From Mycobacterium sp. AZCC_0083 (lineage in GTDB: Bacteria > Actinomycetota > Actinomycetes > Mycobacteriales > Mycobacteriaceae), in NCBI RefSeq assembly GCF_014202335.1, contig NZ_JACHGP010000001.1, positions 233,804 to 297,803 on the forward strand: 64,000 nucleotides of DNA. Reading direction: 5' to 3'. Below are positions 1 through 14,303 of the stretch, piece after piece. Numbering within the stretch: position 1 is the stretch's first letter; every line of letters starts with the position of its first letter. The notes beneath the pieces are model-generated. The model saw nothing but the letters and a program-made list of their open reading frames with translations, searched no databases and was not told the origin of the DNA. A program made the translations under genes and the position numbers.

Positions 1-2134
<2,134 letters not shown>

Positions 2135-2145
2135 CGCAGCCGGTC

Positions 2146-2712
2146 ATGCCAAGGGTCACCGAGGATCATCTGGCTGCCCGCCGTCGCCAGATTCTCGACG
2201 GCGCACGCCGATGCTTTGCGGAGTACGGCTATGAGAAGGCGACCGTGCGGCGTCTCGAACACACCATCGGGATGTCGCGCGGCGCCATCTTTCACCACTT
2301 CAAGGACAAGGACACCTTGTTCTTCGAGCTGGCCCACGAGGACGACGAGCGGATGGCCGACGTCGCGTCGCGCGAAGGCCTGATCCAGGTGATGCGGGAC
2401 CTGCTGGCCGCGCCCGATCAGCACGACTGGCTTGCCACCCGGCTGGAGATCGCGCGCAAACTGCGCAACGACCCGGCGTTTCACCGCGGTTGGTCGGAGC
2501 GCTCGGCGGAGTTGTCGGCCGCCACCGCGGAGCGCCTCCGTCAGCAGAAACAGGCCGGTCGACTGCGCGACGACGTTCCTGGCGGGGTCCTGCAGACCTA
2601 TCTGGATCTCGTCCTTGACGGCTTGGTGGCGCGGCTGGCCTCCGGTGACGACCCCGAGAATCTCAGTGCGGTATTGGACTTGGTCGAGGCGTCGGTGCGC
2701 CAGCAGAGCTAG
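2146..2712 (+). CDS. acnR: TetR-family regulator, AcnR-like aconitase repressor
   Basis: A 188-residue TetR protein. The N-terminal helix-turn-helix lies at about residues 12-57, with RRQILDGARRCFAEYGYEKA followed by MSRGAIFHHFKDKD; the rest is the helical ligand and dimer domain. It sits 11 bases after acn on the same strand. Known from the family: AcnR of Corynebacterium represses acn in response to iron and citrate, and the mycobacterial orthologue is Rv1474c. A role in aconitase control is inferred from position and similarity. Its stop codon overlaps, by three bases, the stop of the convergent small gene that follows. Confidence 0.88.
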   Translation: MPRVTEDHLAARRRQILDGARRCFAEYGYEKATVRRLEHTIGMSRGAIFHHFKDKDTLFFELAHEDDERMADVASREGLIQVMRDLLAAPDQHDWLATRLEIARKLRNDPAFHRGWSERSAELSAATAERLRQQKQAGRLRDDVPGGVLQTYLDLVLDGLVARLASGDDPENLSAVLDLVEASVRQQS

Positions 2713-2897
2713 CGCGGGTTGCGGTGGTTGGGCCCGCCGCGGCTTCGCATGGTGGTACCGGACTCGCGCAGCATGCTGTGCACCGAGCCGTACGAACGTC
2801 CCGTCGCCTCGACCAATGACCTGATGCTGGCGCCTCGTTCATAGGCGTTGCGCAACTCGGTGAGCAGCTGGTCCCGAGAGTTGTTCACGTCCTGCAT
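2709..2897 (-). CDS. Small helix-turn-helix protein (Rv1473A-like)
   Basis: About 62 residues, essentially a single helix-turn-helix: RNAYERGASIRSLVEATGRS then YGSVHSMLRESG. The ATG at 2897 is preferred because a GGGG-rich stretch lies about 10 bases upstream; a GTG at 2912 would add five residues. A protein of this size at this position is conserved in mycobacteria (Rv1473A). It is probably a small DNA-binding protein; its target cannot be told from the sequence. Its 3' end overlaps the stop codon of the convergent TetR gene. Confidence 0.78.
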   Translation of the reverse strand: MQDVNNSRDQLLTELRNAYERGASIRSLVEATGRSYGSVHSMLRESGTTMRSRGGPNHRNPR

Positions 2898-3009
2898 CGA
2901 GCATCGCCCCACTTTCCCGCGTCTCCGACTTCATGACCCGTACAACCGTCTGTTACCCAGGTTGCGAATGGTTCAATCGGGGTGAAGCGAATTCGTGGAT
3001 CGTGCGGCG

Positions 3010-4638
<1,629 letters not shown>

Positions 4639-4659
4639 GCTGCGTCTCCCTCTGTTCTG

Positions 4660-5523
4660 TTACTTGTCGTCGGTGGCCGTCGACTCCTCGCGCAAGCGCT
4701 CGTCGGTGAAGACCGGGGACCGCTTCTCCGCGCGCGCAGCAACCGCTTCCTCGAAATTGGCGGTGAGTAGGCGCACGAAGAGCTGACCCAGGCCCTCGGC
4801 CTGCATGTGGGCCTCCAGGCTACCGGCGTCCAGTCCACTCCATAGCGTGCGCTTGGTCAACTCGATACCCGGCCGCGAGAACGCGCCCATCCGCTCCGCC
4901 ATCTGGTAGCAGGTATCGAGCAGTTCGTCGTCCGGCACCGTGCGCGACACCAGACCGATGCGCTCGGCCTCCTGTGCGTCGATGTCGCGGCCGGTCAGCA
5001 TCGCCTCGAAGGCCCGCGACGTCCCGATCGCCTTCGGCAGCAGGTACGACAGCCCGAGCTCGCTGGCGGTCAGCCCGTTGTTGATGCCCGCCGCGCGGAA
5101 GTACGCACCCGCCGCCGCGATCCGGATGTCGCAGGCCAGGGCCAGGCACAATCCACCACCGATGGCCGCTCCGTTGACCGCGGCGATGACCGGCTGGTGC
5201 ATCTTGCGCAACGCCAGGATGACGTCGTCGAGCACCTCCATCGACCGCAACGCGAACGTGGGCCTGGTCAGGCCGTCGATGTGTGGCACCGAACCTGCCG
5301 ACTTGTGGTCGGCCCCCGACGAGAATCCGCGCCCGGCACCCGTGAGGACGACCACACGGGTGTCGTTGTCGTAGGTGAGCTCTTCGAGCACCTTCTTGAG
5401 CGGAACCATGACGTCGAACGCCATCGAATTCATCCGCTGGGGGCGGTTCAACGTGACCAACGCCACGTTCGGCCGGGGGTGGTCGACGAGGACCAGGGAA
5501 TCGCTCGAGTTTTGCTCGCTCAC
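4660..5523 (-). CDS. echA12: Enoyl-CoA hydratase/isomerase family protein EchA12
   Basis: Crotonase-fold protein of about 287 residues, probably acting on acyl-CoA in lipid metabolism. Oxyanion-hole motifs are present: GAGRGFSSGADHKS and NGAAIGGGLCLALACDIR. Start GTG at 5523 (MSEQNSS); a TTG two codons upstream is possible. Oddity: the C-terminus ends FTDERLREESTATDDK, and the ERLREES part is encoded by a copy of the dispersed junction repeat at 4684-4704, so the repeat has become a protein tail. Lies downstream of the thioredoxin gene as in M. tuberculosis (Rv1472 after Rv1471). Confidence 0.92.
   Translation of the reverse strand: MSEQNSSDSLVLVDHPRPNVALVTLNRPQRMNSMAFDVMVPLKKVLEELTYDNDTRVVVLTGAGRGFSSGADHKSAGSVPHIDGLTRPTFALRSMEVLDDVILALRKMHQPVIAAVNGAAIGGGLCLALACDIRIAAAGAYFRAAGINNGLTASELGLSYLLPKAIGTSRAFEAMLTGRDIDAQEAERIGLVSRTVPDDELLDTCYQMAERMGAFSRPGIELTKRTLWSGLDAGSLEAHMQAEGLGQLFVRLLTANFEEAVAARAEKRSPVFTDERLREESTATDDK
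4684..4704 (-). repeat. Junction repeat family A, copy inside the 3' end of echA12
   Basis: On the minus strand it reads GACGAGCGCTTGCGCGAGGA plus one more G, identical over the first 20 bases to the copy at 19261. It is translated in frame as the echA12 C-terminal tail. See the copies at 18323, 19260, 30046 and 30079. Confidence 0.75.
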
Positions 5524-5574
5524 GAGCAAGCACGCTATCGCGTGCCATCACGGCACTACCCCTATTGCTGTCCC

Positions 5575-5586
5575 GTCGCTTCGCTC
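5575..5586 (-). repeat. Short repeat family B (GAGCGAAGCGAC), copy 1
   Basis: Minus strand GAGCGAAGCGAC within a GGGG...GGG context, ten bases after the stop codon of the thioredoxin gene and before echA12. The same 12-mer in the same orientation occurs at 10594 and 59508, each time near a gene end. Confidence 0.6.
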
Positions 5587-5596
5587 GCCCCAGCCT

Positions 5597-5962
5597 TTAG
5601 TGCTGCTCGGCCTTGGCGTCCTCGGCGATCGCGGCGTCGATGTCGAACTCCTTGATCTTGCTGATCACGTCCTCCAGCTGCGCGGCAGGCAGCATGCCGG
5701 AGTGGCGGAAGACCATGTGGCCCTTCTTGAAGGCCATCAGCGTCGGGATCGCCTGGATCTCCGCCGCTGCGGCGAGACCCTGTTCGGCCTCGGTGTCCAC
5801 CTTGGCGTGCACGACGTCGGGGTGTTTCTCCGACGACGCGGCGAAGGTCGGCGCGAACGCGCGACACGGCCCGCACCAGGACGCCCAGAAATCGACAAGC
5901 ACGATCTCGTTGTCGTTGACGGTGTCGTTGAACTTTTCGGCGGTGATGTCTTGCGTACTCAC
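5597..5962 (-). CDS. trxB1: Thioredoxin (TrxB1-like)
   Basis: Thioredoxin-fold disulfide reductase of 121 residues with the active site FWASWCGPCRAFAP at about residues 25-38 and the cis-proline IPTLMAF at about 73. No signal peptide, so cytosolic. Slightly longer than E. coli thioredoxin (109) because of an acidic, Ala-rich C-terminal tail. Start GTG directly behind an AGGAGAGG ribosome-binding site. Heads a likely transcription unit with echA12 and the ABC-F gene; the order matches Rv1471-Rv1473. Confidence 0.92.
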   Translation of the reverse strand: MSTQDITAEKFNDTVNDNEIVLVDFWASWCGPCRAFAPTFAASSEKHPDVVHAKVDTEAEQGLAAAAEIQAIPTLMAFKKGHMVFRHSGMLPAAQLEDVISKIKEFDIDAAIAEDAKAEQH

Positions 5963-6007
5963 ACCTCTCCTAACATTGCGGTTTACCTGCTTGTTCCCAG
6001 CATGTGG

Positions 6008-7114
6008 TCAAGTCAACTGGGCCAGGGCCGTTTCGGCGTCGAACCCATGAAATCCATCGAGAGAATCATCGCGCAGTCTGTTCACCCATGTCGGGTCGGC
6101 GAGCAACGCCCGCCCGATCGCGATGACGTCGAACTCGCCGGATCCGAATTGGTCGAGCACCTGGTCGACCGACGCGGGCGGGATGGGCCCCCCTGGACGA
6201 CCGGGCGTGAACTCGGTCTCAAGGCCCACCGAGCCGACCGCGATCACCGGGACTCCCGTGACCTTCTTCGTCCACCCGGCCAGCGTGAGGTCCAAGTCGG
6301 CGTCGGGGAAGGCGGACTTGTAGTGCCTGCGGGTGGACGGGTGGAAGACGTCGACGCCCGCGTCCACCAACGGTGCCAGCAGTTCCTGCAGTTCGGCGGG
6401 ATCGTCGGCGATCGACGCGGTGTAGTCGGTCTGCTTCCACTGCGAGAACCGGAAGATGATCGGGAAGTCCGGCCCGACGGCGGCACGCACCGCGGCAACC
6501 ACCTCGGCAGGGAACCGAGTGCGTCCTGCCATTTCGCCGCCGTACCCGTCGGTGCGCAAATTCGTGTTCGCCCAGAGGAATTCGTCGAGAAGATACCCGT
6601 GCGCGCCGTGCAGTTCGACGGCGTCGAAGCCGACGTCGCGCGCATTGCGGGCGGCCTTCGCGTACGAATCGGCCACGCCGGCAAGTTCGTCGGTGCGCAG
6701 TGCCCGTCCCCGTGGTTCGCCTGCGCTGTTCACCCCGGATGGGCTGACGGCGCTGACGCCGTCGGAGTCGCGACGCTCGGCGCCCTGGTGCCACAGCTGG
6801 GCGGCGATCGCGCCGCCGTGCCCGTGCACGGCCTTGGTCACCGCGCGCCACCCGGCCAGCGCTTCGTCGCCTGCCATCGTGGGCACGGTGGCCGGATAGC
6901 CAGCTTCTGGCTCCGCGAGCCTGACCCCTTCGGTGACGATCAGCCCGACGCCGCCTGCGGCGCGACGCGCGTAGTACGCGGCCACGTCCGCGCCGGGTAT
7001 CCCGCCGGGCGAGGCCGCGCGGGTCATGGGCGCCATCGCGAACCGGTTGCGGATCGTCAACGACCGCACCGTCAAGGGCTGGAACAGATCGCTCACGCGT
7101 TCGTCGTAGGCCAT
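6008..7114 (-). CDS. Old-yellow-enzyme family NADH:flavin oxidoreductase
   Basis: FMN-dependent ene-reductase of about 368 residues, TIM-barrel fold. Family features: LFQPLTVRSLTIRNRFAMAP near the N-terminus, the HGAHGYLLDEFL substrate/FMN motif at about residue 185, and GRALLADPTWVNR near the C-terminus. Its in vivo substrate is unknown; related enzymes reduce activated alkenes. Start ATG at 7114 is chosen; an in-frame TTG at 7126 is possible, and neither has an ideally spaced ribosome-binding site. It lies between trxB1 and the anti-sigma gene and is not part of the conserved M. tuberculosis order, so it is probably accessory. Confidence 0.88.
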   Translation of the reverse strand: MAYDERVSDLFQPLTVRSLTIRNRFAMAPMTRAASPGGIPGADVAAYYARRAAGGVGLIVTEGVRLAEPEAGYPATVPTMAGDEALAGWRAVTKAVHGHGGAIAAQLWHQGAERRDSDGVSAVSPSGVNSAGEPRGRALRTDELAGVADSYAKAARNARDVGFDAVELHGAHGYLLDEFLWANTNLRTDGYGGEMAGRTRFPAEVVAAVRAAVGPDFPIIFRFSQWKQTDYTASIADDPAELQELLAPLVDAGVDVFHPSTRRHYKSAFPDADLDLTLAGWTKKVTGVPVIAVGSVGLETEFTPGRPGGPIPPASVDQVLDQFGSGEFDVIAIGRALLADPTWVNRLRDDSLDGFHGFDAETALAQLT

Positions 7115-7169
7115 GGGTTGGTTCAACGTCCTCTCGGCGGGTTCGATTCCGCTGGTTCGATTACTGGGC

Positions 7170-7394
7170 TCAGCCGAAGTTCTTGAACGCGTCGAGCAGG
7201 CGATCGCGAAACGCCGGGTCCAGCTGGTCGTCGCGAATGCTGCCGACTGCGCGCACCGTATCGCGGAACTGTTGCAGGTAGTTCTCGCAGCCGTCGCATT
7301 CGAGCAGGTGCGCGTCGAACCGGGCGCGGGTGTCCAGGTCCAGTGAGCCGTCGAGATATGCGGTGACCAGCTCGACGAGTTCGTTGCAGTCCAT
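7170..7394 (-). CDS. Small zinc-finger anti-sigma factor
   Basis: A 74-residue protein with the HxxxCxxC zinc anti-sigma motif (HLLECDGC, residues 29-36) and an early Cys3. No membrane segment, so a soluble anti-sigma factor. ATG start with GGGGGAGG about eight bases upstream. The start is two bases after the stop of the ECF sigma gene, so the pair is translationally coupled. Family knowledge: such proteins hold the cognate sigma factor inactive, often until thiol oxidation. The specific signal is unknown. Confidence 0.85.
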   Translation of the reverse strand: MDCNELVELVTAYLDGSLDLDTRARFDAHLLECDGCENYLQQFRDTVRAVGSIRDDQLDPAFRDRLLDAFKNFG

Positions 7395-7396
7395 GG

Positions 7397-8098
7397 TCAG
7401 GACACCTCCCCCAGATAGTCCTCGAGCACGGCTCGTACGGCTGCGCGGCCGCGGTGCAGTAGCACCCGTTGATTGGCCCCGCTGATGTCGAGCAGGTCGC
7501 ACACCTCGGCCGCGTCGAATCCGAGCATGTCGCGCAGCGTCACGACGATCCGCTGCCGGTCCGGCAGCCCGTCGAGCCCGCGCTTCGCGACCTCGACGAG
7601 TTCGCCGTCCAGCAGCGATCCCTCTGGGATCTCCGGAAAGGCTGCGGGCACGGCGTCGGATTTCCAGTGGCCAGGCCACGGATCGTCGCTGCTCCGAAAC
7701 CGGGCCGGGTCGACGGTGCCGCCGGTGAACGCGGCGATCGCAGCGTCGGCGTCGCGGCGTTCGCGGATCCCGCGTGACTTGGCGATGTTGATCATGACGG
7801 CGAACAGCCACGTGCGCAGCGACGACCGGCCCTCGAATCCTGCGATCCCCTTGAGCACCGCGATCCACGCTTCCTGGACTACTTCCTCGGCGATCTCGCG
7901 GCTGGGCACGTAGCCCCTGGCCACTCGCAGCATCGCCGGGGCGTGCAGGTCGACGAGCACGACGAAGGCCCGTTCGTCGCCGGCACGGAGGCCGTCGATC
8001 AGCCGCGCTTCGTCGACGGCAACGCCCTGCGCCGCCGCATCAATTCCCCGGTCGCTACGCTGGAGCCGCGCTTGCGTGGACTGCCCGCCGATGACCAT
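7397..8098 (-). CDS. ECF-subfamily RNA polymerase sigma factor
   Basis: About 233 residues with sigma region 2 (ERAFVVLVDLHAPAMLRVAR through AEEVVQEAWIAVLKGI and SLRTWLFAVMINIAKSR) and region 4 (LPDRQRIVVTLRDMLGFDAA followed by EVCDLLDISGANQRVLLHRG). A loop of about 45 residues between them is richer in Pro and Asp than usual. Start ATG at 8098 is one base after the stop of the upstream gene (TGAcATG); the frame is open further upstream but would overlap that gene. Makes a compact unit of unknown protein, sigma factor and anti-sigma factor. Confidence 0.9.
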   Translation of the reverse strand: MVIGGQSTQARLQRSDRGIDAAAQGVAVDEARLIDGLRAGDERAFVVLVDLHAPAMLRVARGYVPSREIAEEVVQEAWIAVLKGIAGFEGRSSLRTWLFAVMINIAKSRGIRERRDADAAIAAFTGGTVDPARFRSSDDPWPGHWKSDAVPAAFPEIPEGSLLDGELVEVAKRGLDGLPDRQRIVVTLRDMLGFDAAEVCDLLDISGANQRVLLHRGRAAVRAVLEDYLGEVS

Positions 8099-8099
8099 G

Positions 8100-8726
8100 T
8101 CACCCATCGTCGGTGAGCCGGTCGCGGGCCTGCCGATAGAAGGCGACGACGTCGTCGGCGAGTTGGTCGACGTCGTGGGCCGGGTCCAGCGGCAGCAGCG
8201 CGCCGAACGGCGCATTCCAGAACGGCCCGGTGCGGGCCGCCCACGGCCCGACGTAGGCGTAAGGCGTGTCGTGGAGGGAATCGCCTGCGGAGACCCCGTA
8301 GTTGACCTCGTCATCGGTGACCGCGACGTCGAAGTGTTCGGGCCACAGCACCGGATGTGATTCCGGCAGAGCCTGTTTCAGCGCGTACCCGCCGGCGTAC
8401 AGGCTGCGATGAATCAGCTCGGCTGCTTTCGGGTCGATGTCGAGCACGGCGTCGGCGGCCAACGGGTCGACGATCTCGTAGACGCCCTCGGGCGGCCCGT
8501 AGTCGACGCCAGCGGCCGCGGCTAGTTCGCCGGGACTGCCTGCCAGCTGTGCACCCCCGTTCTGCCACACGAGGTCGGTTCCGTGCACGGCGAGCGCAAG
8601 TGCGACGCCGACGAAGCCGTCCGGTCGCACGGCGAGACGGATGGTCCCTGCGGCACGGTACTGCGGACCGGCGATCATGCTCTCGGCGATGCCGCGCAAC
8701 TGTCGCCGGGTCGCGACGAACTCCAT
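8100..8726 (-). CDS. Conserved protein of unknown function, first gene of the sigma/anti-sigma operon
   Basis: 208 residues, acidic, soluble, no signal peptide or clear motif. ATG start with GGAGGAG just upstream. It is followed after one base by the ECF sigma gene, so it is co-transcribed and coupled to it. I do not recognise the family. The position suggests either a target of the sigma factor or a part of its control, but the sequence does not show which. Confidence 0.75.
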   Translation of the reverse strand: MEFVATRRQLRGIAESMIAGPQYRAAGTIRLAVRPDGFVGVALALAVHGTDLVWQNGGAQLAGSPGELAAAAGVDYGPPEGVYEIVDPLAADAVLDIDPKAAELIHRSLYAGGYALKQALPESHPVLWPEHFDVAVTDDEVNYGVSAGDSLHDTPYAYVGPWAARTGPFWNAPFGALLPLDPAHDVDQLADDVVAFYRQARDRLTDDG

Positions 8727-8775
8727 GGCTCCTCCAGCGTCAGATGAATGAGAGTTACCCGCTTTGCGTCGAGCG

Positions 8776-9660
8776 TTACACGTCCAACGGCTTTTCGAAC
8801 CAATGATCGGCGTAGGGCTCGTCGTTGAACGCGGCGACCTCGGTGTAGCCGGACGTGCGGTACATCTGGATCGCCTCGGTCAGAACGTCCTTGGTCTCCA
8901 GCCGCATCAACCGGACGCCGTTGGCGCGGCCGTATTGCTCGAGTTCGGTCAGCAACCGCCTGCCGAGGCCGAGGCCGCGCACGCTCGAGTCCACCCACAT
9001 CCGTTTGACCAGTCCGACGTCGTCAGGAAGCCAGATCAGCGCACCGCAGCCGACCGGTTCGCCGTGCAACTGGGCGACGAGCAACAGCCCCGCCGGTGGC
9101 GTCATCTCCTCGTCGGCCACCGGGCTGACCGCAGGGTCGTAGCCATCGGGGAACCGCTGCGTCAGTTCGGAGTAGTACGTCTGCAGGCAGTGCCTGGCGT
9201 TGGGATCACGGGGATCGCAAGGGCGAACCTCGACCGTCGAGGCCGTCAGCAGGCGCTCCACTTCGGCCATGGCGGTGACCAGCCGCGTCCGCTGACCGTC
9301 GTTGAGCGGACGCAGGATCGCGGCGGCAGCGTCGTCGGAGCGACGGCCAAGCGTGACGCGTTCGCGTCGTCCGGCATCGGTTAGTCGCGCCGTGCGGACG
9401 CGTCCGTCGGCGGTGCTCTGTTCGATCTGGACCAGCCCGCCGGCCTGCAGCGACCGCAACAGCCGGCTGACGTAGCCGGAGTCGAGGTCAAGCCGCGATC
9501 GCAGCGCCCGGATGTCGGCGCCGTCGACACCGATCTCCCATAGCAGCCGGTTCTCGCCGAGCGACCGGTCGCTGGCAAGGAAGTCTTCGTTGAGCACACC
9601 GATGCGCTGCGTGACGGTCCGATTGAACCGACGAACGTGCGCGACCATCTCCGCGGACAT
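8776..9660 (-). CDS. MarR-type regulator fused to a GNAT acetyltransferase
   Basis: 294 residues in two domains. Residues about 1-135 form a MarR winged helix (DIRALRSRLDLDSGYVSRLL, then STADGRVRTARLTDAGRRE). Residues about 145-294 form a GNAT N-acetyltransferase with the acetyl-CoA loop VRGLGLGRRLL and a C-terminal YRTSGYTEVAAFN. Such one-protein regulator-enzyme fusions are known in actinobacteria. The acetylated substrate is unknown, and autoregulation is plausible but not shown. The next gene upstream is separated by only 10 bases. Confidence 0.87.
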   Translation of the reverse strand: MSAEMVAHVRRFNRTVTQRIGVLNEDFLASDRSLGENRLLWEIGVDGADIRALRSRLDLDSGYVSRLLRSLQAGGLVQIEQSTADGRVRTARLTDAGRRERVTLGRRSDDAAAAILRPLNDGQRTRLVTAMAEVERLLTASTVEVRPCDPRDPNARHCLQTYYSELTQRFPDGYDPAVSPVADEEMTPPAGLLLVAQLHGEPVGCGALIWLPDDVGLVKRMWVDSSVRGLGLGRRLLTELEQYGRANGVRLMRLETKDVLTEAIQMYRTSGYTEVAAFNDEPYADHWFEKPLDV

Positions 9661-9670
9661 GTCTCTGACT

Positions 9671-10225
9671 TTAGTCAGAGGTTTCGGTTTGGTCGGCCAG
9701 TTTCGCGGCGCAATCCGAATTGGTCAGCAGCTGCTCTTGGCGCGTTGGCCACCAGGTGACTTCGATGACCAGCAACGCGAGATACACGCAGGAGGCCACG
9801 GCGTCGCGTGCCGAACCGGAGACGGTGTCCCATATCGCCATCGCCGCGGCCACCGTCAGGACGAACCAGATCAGCCACCGAAACGGGCGGGCGTTGTCGG
9901 CAGCCGCGTGCATGCCGTCGCGGTAGTCGGCGACCGGAGCCGCGAGTCGCGGATCGGTGATTCTCTCGCCGCGGCGCGCAGCACGGACCACGCTCACCCG
10001 CTGTTCGCCGGTCAGATCCCTTGCCCCAGGCCAATATCGGGTCATCCGGCGATCCATGACGATCCCCCAGCCCACACCGAGGAGGATGAACACGATCACA
10101 CCGGACAGCACGATCCCGGAGTCGAGAATCGCCAAGCTGCCAAAGAAGAGCCCGGCGGCGGCACCGACCATCACACCCCTGGTCGTACGACCGCCACGCC
10201 ATACCCAGGCCGGGACGGTCACCAT
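9671..10225 (-). CDS. Four-helix integral membrane protein of unknown function
   Basis: 184 residues with four predicted transmembrane stretches: GVMVGAAAGLFFGSLAIL, IVLSGVIVFILLGVGWGIVM, WLIWFVLTVAAAMAIWDTV and VASCVYLALLVIEVTWW. A charged cytoplasmic or external loop lies between helices 2 and 3. No known family recognised. It may be co-transcribed with the MarR-GNAT gene 10 bases downstream. Confidence 0.72.
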   Translation of the reverse strand: MVTVPAWVWRGGRTTRGVMVGAAAGLFFGSLAILDSGIVLSGVIVFILLGVGWGIVMDRRMTRYWPGARDLTGEQRVSVVRAARRGERITDPRLAAPVADYRDGMHAAADNARPFRWLIWFVLTVAAAMAIWDTVSGSARDAVASCVYLALLVIEVTWWPTRQEQLLTNSDCAAKLADQTETSD

Positions 10226-10253
10226 CGACTAATTGTGCGGTTTGAGCCCCGAG

Positions 10254-10611
10254 TTAGACGGTGAAGCCCAGCGCCCGCAGTTGCTCGCGGCCGTCGTCGG
10301 TGATCTTGTCGGGTCCCCACGGCGGGTTCCACACCCAGTTGATCTTGATGTCGGTGACCAGACCGGCACCCACCAGTGCGGTACGCGACTGATCCTCGAT
10401 GACATCGGTCAGCGGGCAGGCTGCCGACGTCAGCGTCATGTCGATCAGTGCGATGGCTCCGGCATCGGTCTGCTCCAGGTTCAGCCCGTAGACCAACCCC
10501 AGGTCGACGACGTTGATCCCCAGTTCGGGGTCGACGACGTCGCGCATCGCCTCCTCGAGGTCGGCAAACACCTCATCCGGGAGTTCTCCCCCAGTCGCTT
10601 CGCTCGTAACC

Positions 10612-10631
<20 letters not shown>
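10254..10631 (-). CDS. sufT: SufT-like Fe-S assembly factor (MIP18/DUF59 family)
   Basis: 125 residues of the MIP18/DUF59 family, which helps maturation or delivery of iron-sulfur clusters. Family motifs are present: VVDPELGINVVDLGLVYG and DMTLTSAACPLTDVI, with the single conserved Cys. ATG start with GAAGGAGG upstream, overlapping the end of sufU by 20 bases. Last gene of the suf operon (Rv1466 position). The N-terminal segment EVTSEATGG is encoded partly by a family B repeat at 10594. Confidence 0.93.
10594..10605 (-). repeat. Short repeat family B (GAGCGAAGCGAC), copy 2
   Basis: Minus strand GAGCGAAGCGAC followed by TGGGGGA, translated in frame within the variable N-terminus of SufT. Same orientation and a similar G-rich 3' flank as the copy at 59508. 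Confidence 0.6.
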
Positions 10632-13122
<2,491 letters not shown>

Positions 13123-13124
13123 GT

Positions 13125-14303
13125 TCAGCTACTCTTCGATTCGGTGATGGCTAGTTCTCGTTCAATGGCGTCGGTGAGGCGCTCACGCACCGCGGGAACG
13201 GCGATCTTGGCGATGATCTCGCCAAAGAAGCCGCGCACGACGAGTCGACGGGCCTGCTCTTCCGGGATGCCGCGGGCACGCAGGTAGAACAGCTGCTCGT
13301 CGTCGAAACGTCCTGTCGCACTGGCGTGCCCGGCGCCGACGATCTCGCCTGTCTCGATCTCGAGGTTGGGCACCGAATCGGCGCGGGCGCCGTCGGTGAG
13401 CACCAGGTTGCGGTTCGCTTCGTAGGTGTCGGTGCCGGTGGCCTCTGCACGGATCAGCACGTCGCCGATCCACACGGTATGGGCGTCGGGCAGCTTGGAA
13501 TCCGGATCACCTTGCAGCGCACCCTTGTACAGCACGTCGGACTTGCAGTTGGGCTGCGAGTGATCGACCAGTAGCCGCGACTCGAAGTGCTGACCGTCGT
13601 CGGCGAAGTAGGTACCGAGCAGCTGCGCGTCGCCGCCGGGGCCGGCGAACCGCACCGTCGCCGAGGTCCTGACGACCTCACCGCCGAGCGTGACGGCGAC
13701 GTGTCCGAGAACCGCGTCCTTGCCCAATCGTGCGTGATGGGAACTCACGTGCACCATGTCGTCGGCCCAGTCGGCAATCCAGATCACACCGACATTCGCC
13801 GAGTCGCCGACGATGATCTCCACGTTGTCGGCGTACGTTCCGCTGCCTCGCAGGTCGACGACCACGGTGGCCCTCGACAGCTCCTCGACGCGGATCTGCA
13901 GGTGGCCGTACGCCGTCGCACCCGCGCCGGGACCGGTGACGGTGATCTCGATGGGCTCGGCCACCTCGGTGTCCCGTGCCACGGTGACGATCGTCGCCTG
14001 GTTGAACGACGAGAACGCCTGCGCTGCAACGCGGTCAGCGGGAACGCCGGCCTGGCCGAGACGCTCGTCGCCCCGACGGGCGGTCTCCACCGTCACGCCC
14101 GGCTGCTCGACGACCTCGATGAGTGCACTTCCGGTCGCGGGCGCTGACCCGTCGTGCAGGCCACGCAGTCGCTTGAGCGGGGTGAACCGCCACAGTTCGT
14201 CACGACCGCCGGGCACCTCGAAGGCGTTGACGTCGAACGAGGCGAACATCTCGCCCTTGTTCTTGATGATCCCTTCGGCAGCCTCAGTCAAATTCTGGGT
14301 CAC
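13125..14303 (-). CDS. sufD: SufD scaffold subunit
   Basis: About 392 residues, SufB/SufD beta-helix family, partner of SufB in the Fe-S scaffold. C-terminal family segment SASATGRFDEQ-like HASATGRFDDEQLFYLRARG. Start GTG at 14303 overlaps the sufB stop by one base (TAGTG). The frame stays open upstream inside sufB but that part is not homologous. Orthologue of Rv1462. Confidence 0.95.
   Translation of the reverse strand: MTQNLTEAAEGIIKNKGEMFASFDVNAFEVPGGRDELWRFTPLKRLRGLHDGSAPATGSALIEVVEQPGVTVETARRGDERLGQAGVPADRVAAQAFSSFNQATIVTVARDTEVAEPIEITVTGPGAGATAYGHLQIRVEELSRATVVVDLRGSGTYADNVEIIVGDSANVGVIWIADWADDMVHVSSHHARLGKDAVLGHVAVTLGGEVVRTSATVRFAGPGGDAQLLGTYFADDGQHFESRLLVDHSQPNCKSDVLYKGALQGDPDSKLPDAHTVWIGDVLIRAEATGTDTYEANRNLVLTDGARADSVPNLEIETGEIVGAGHASATGRFDDEQLFYLRARGIPEEQARRLVVRGFFGEIIAKIAVPAVRERLTDAIERELAITESKSS

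Noticed and set aside
5375..7186. 603-residue plus-strand frame across echA12, trxB1 and the oxidoreductase
   Set aside because: Shadow frame of high-GC genes on the other strand; repetitive Arg/Gly/Val composition and no domain.
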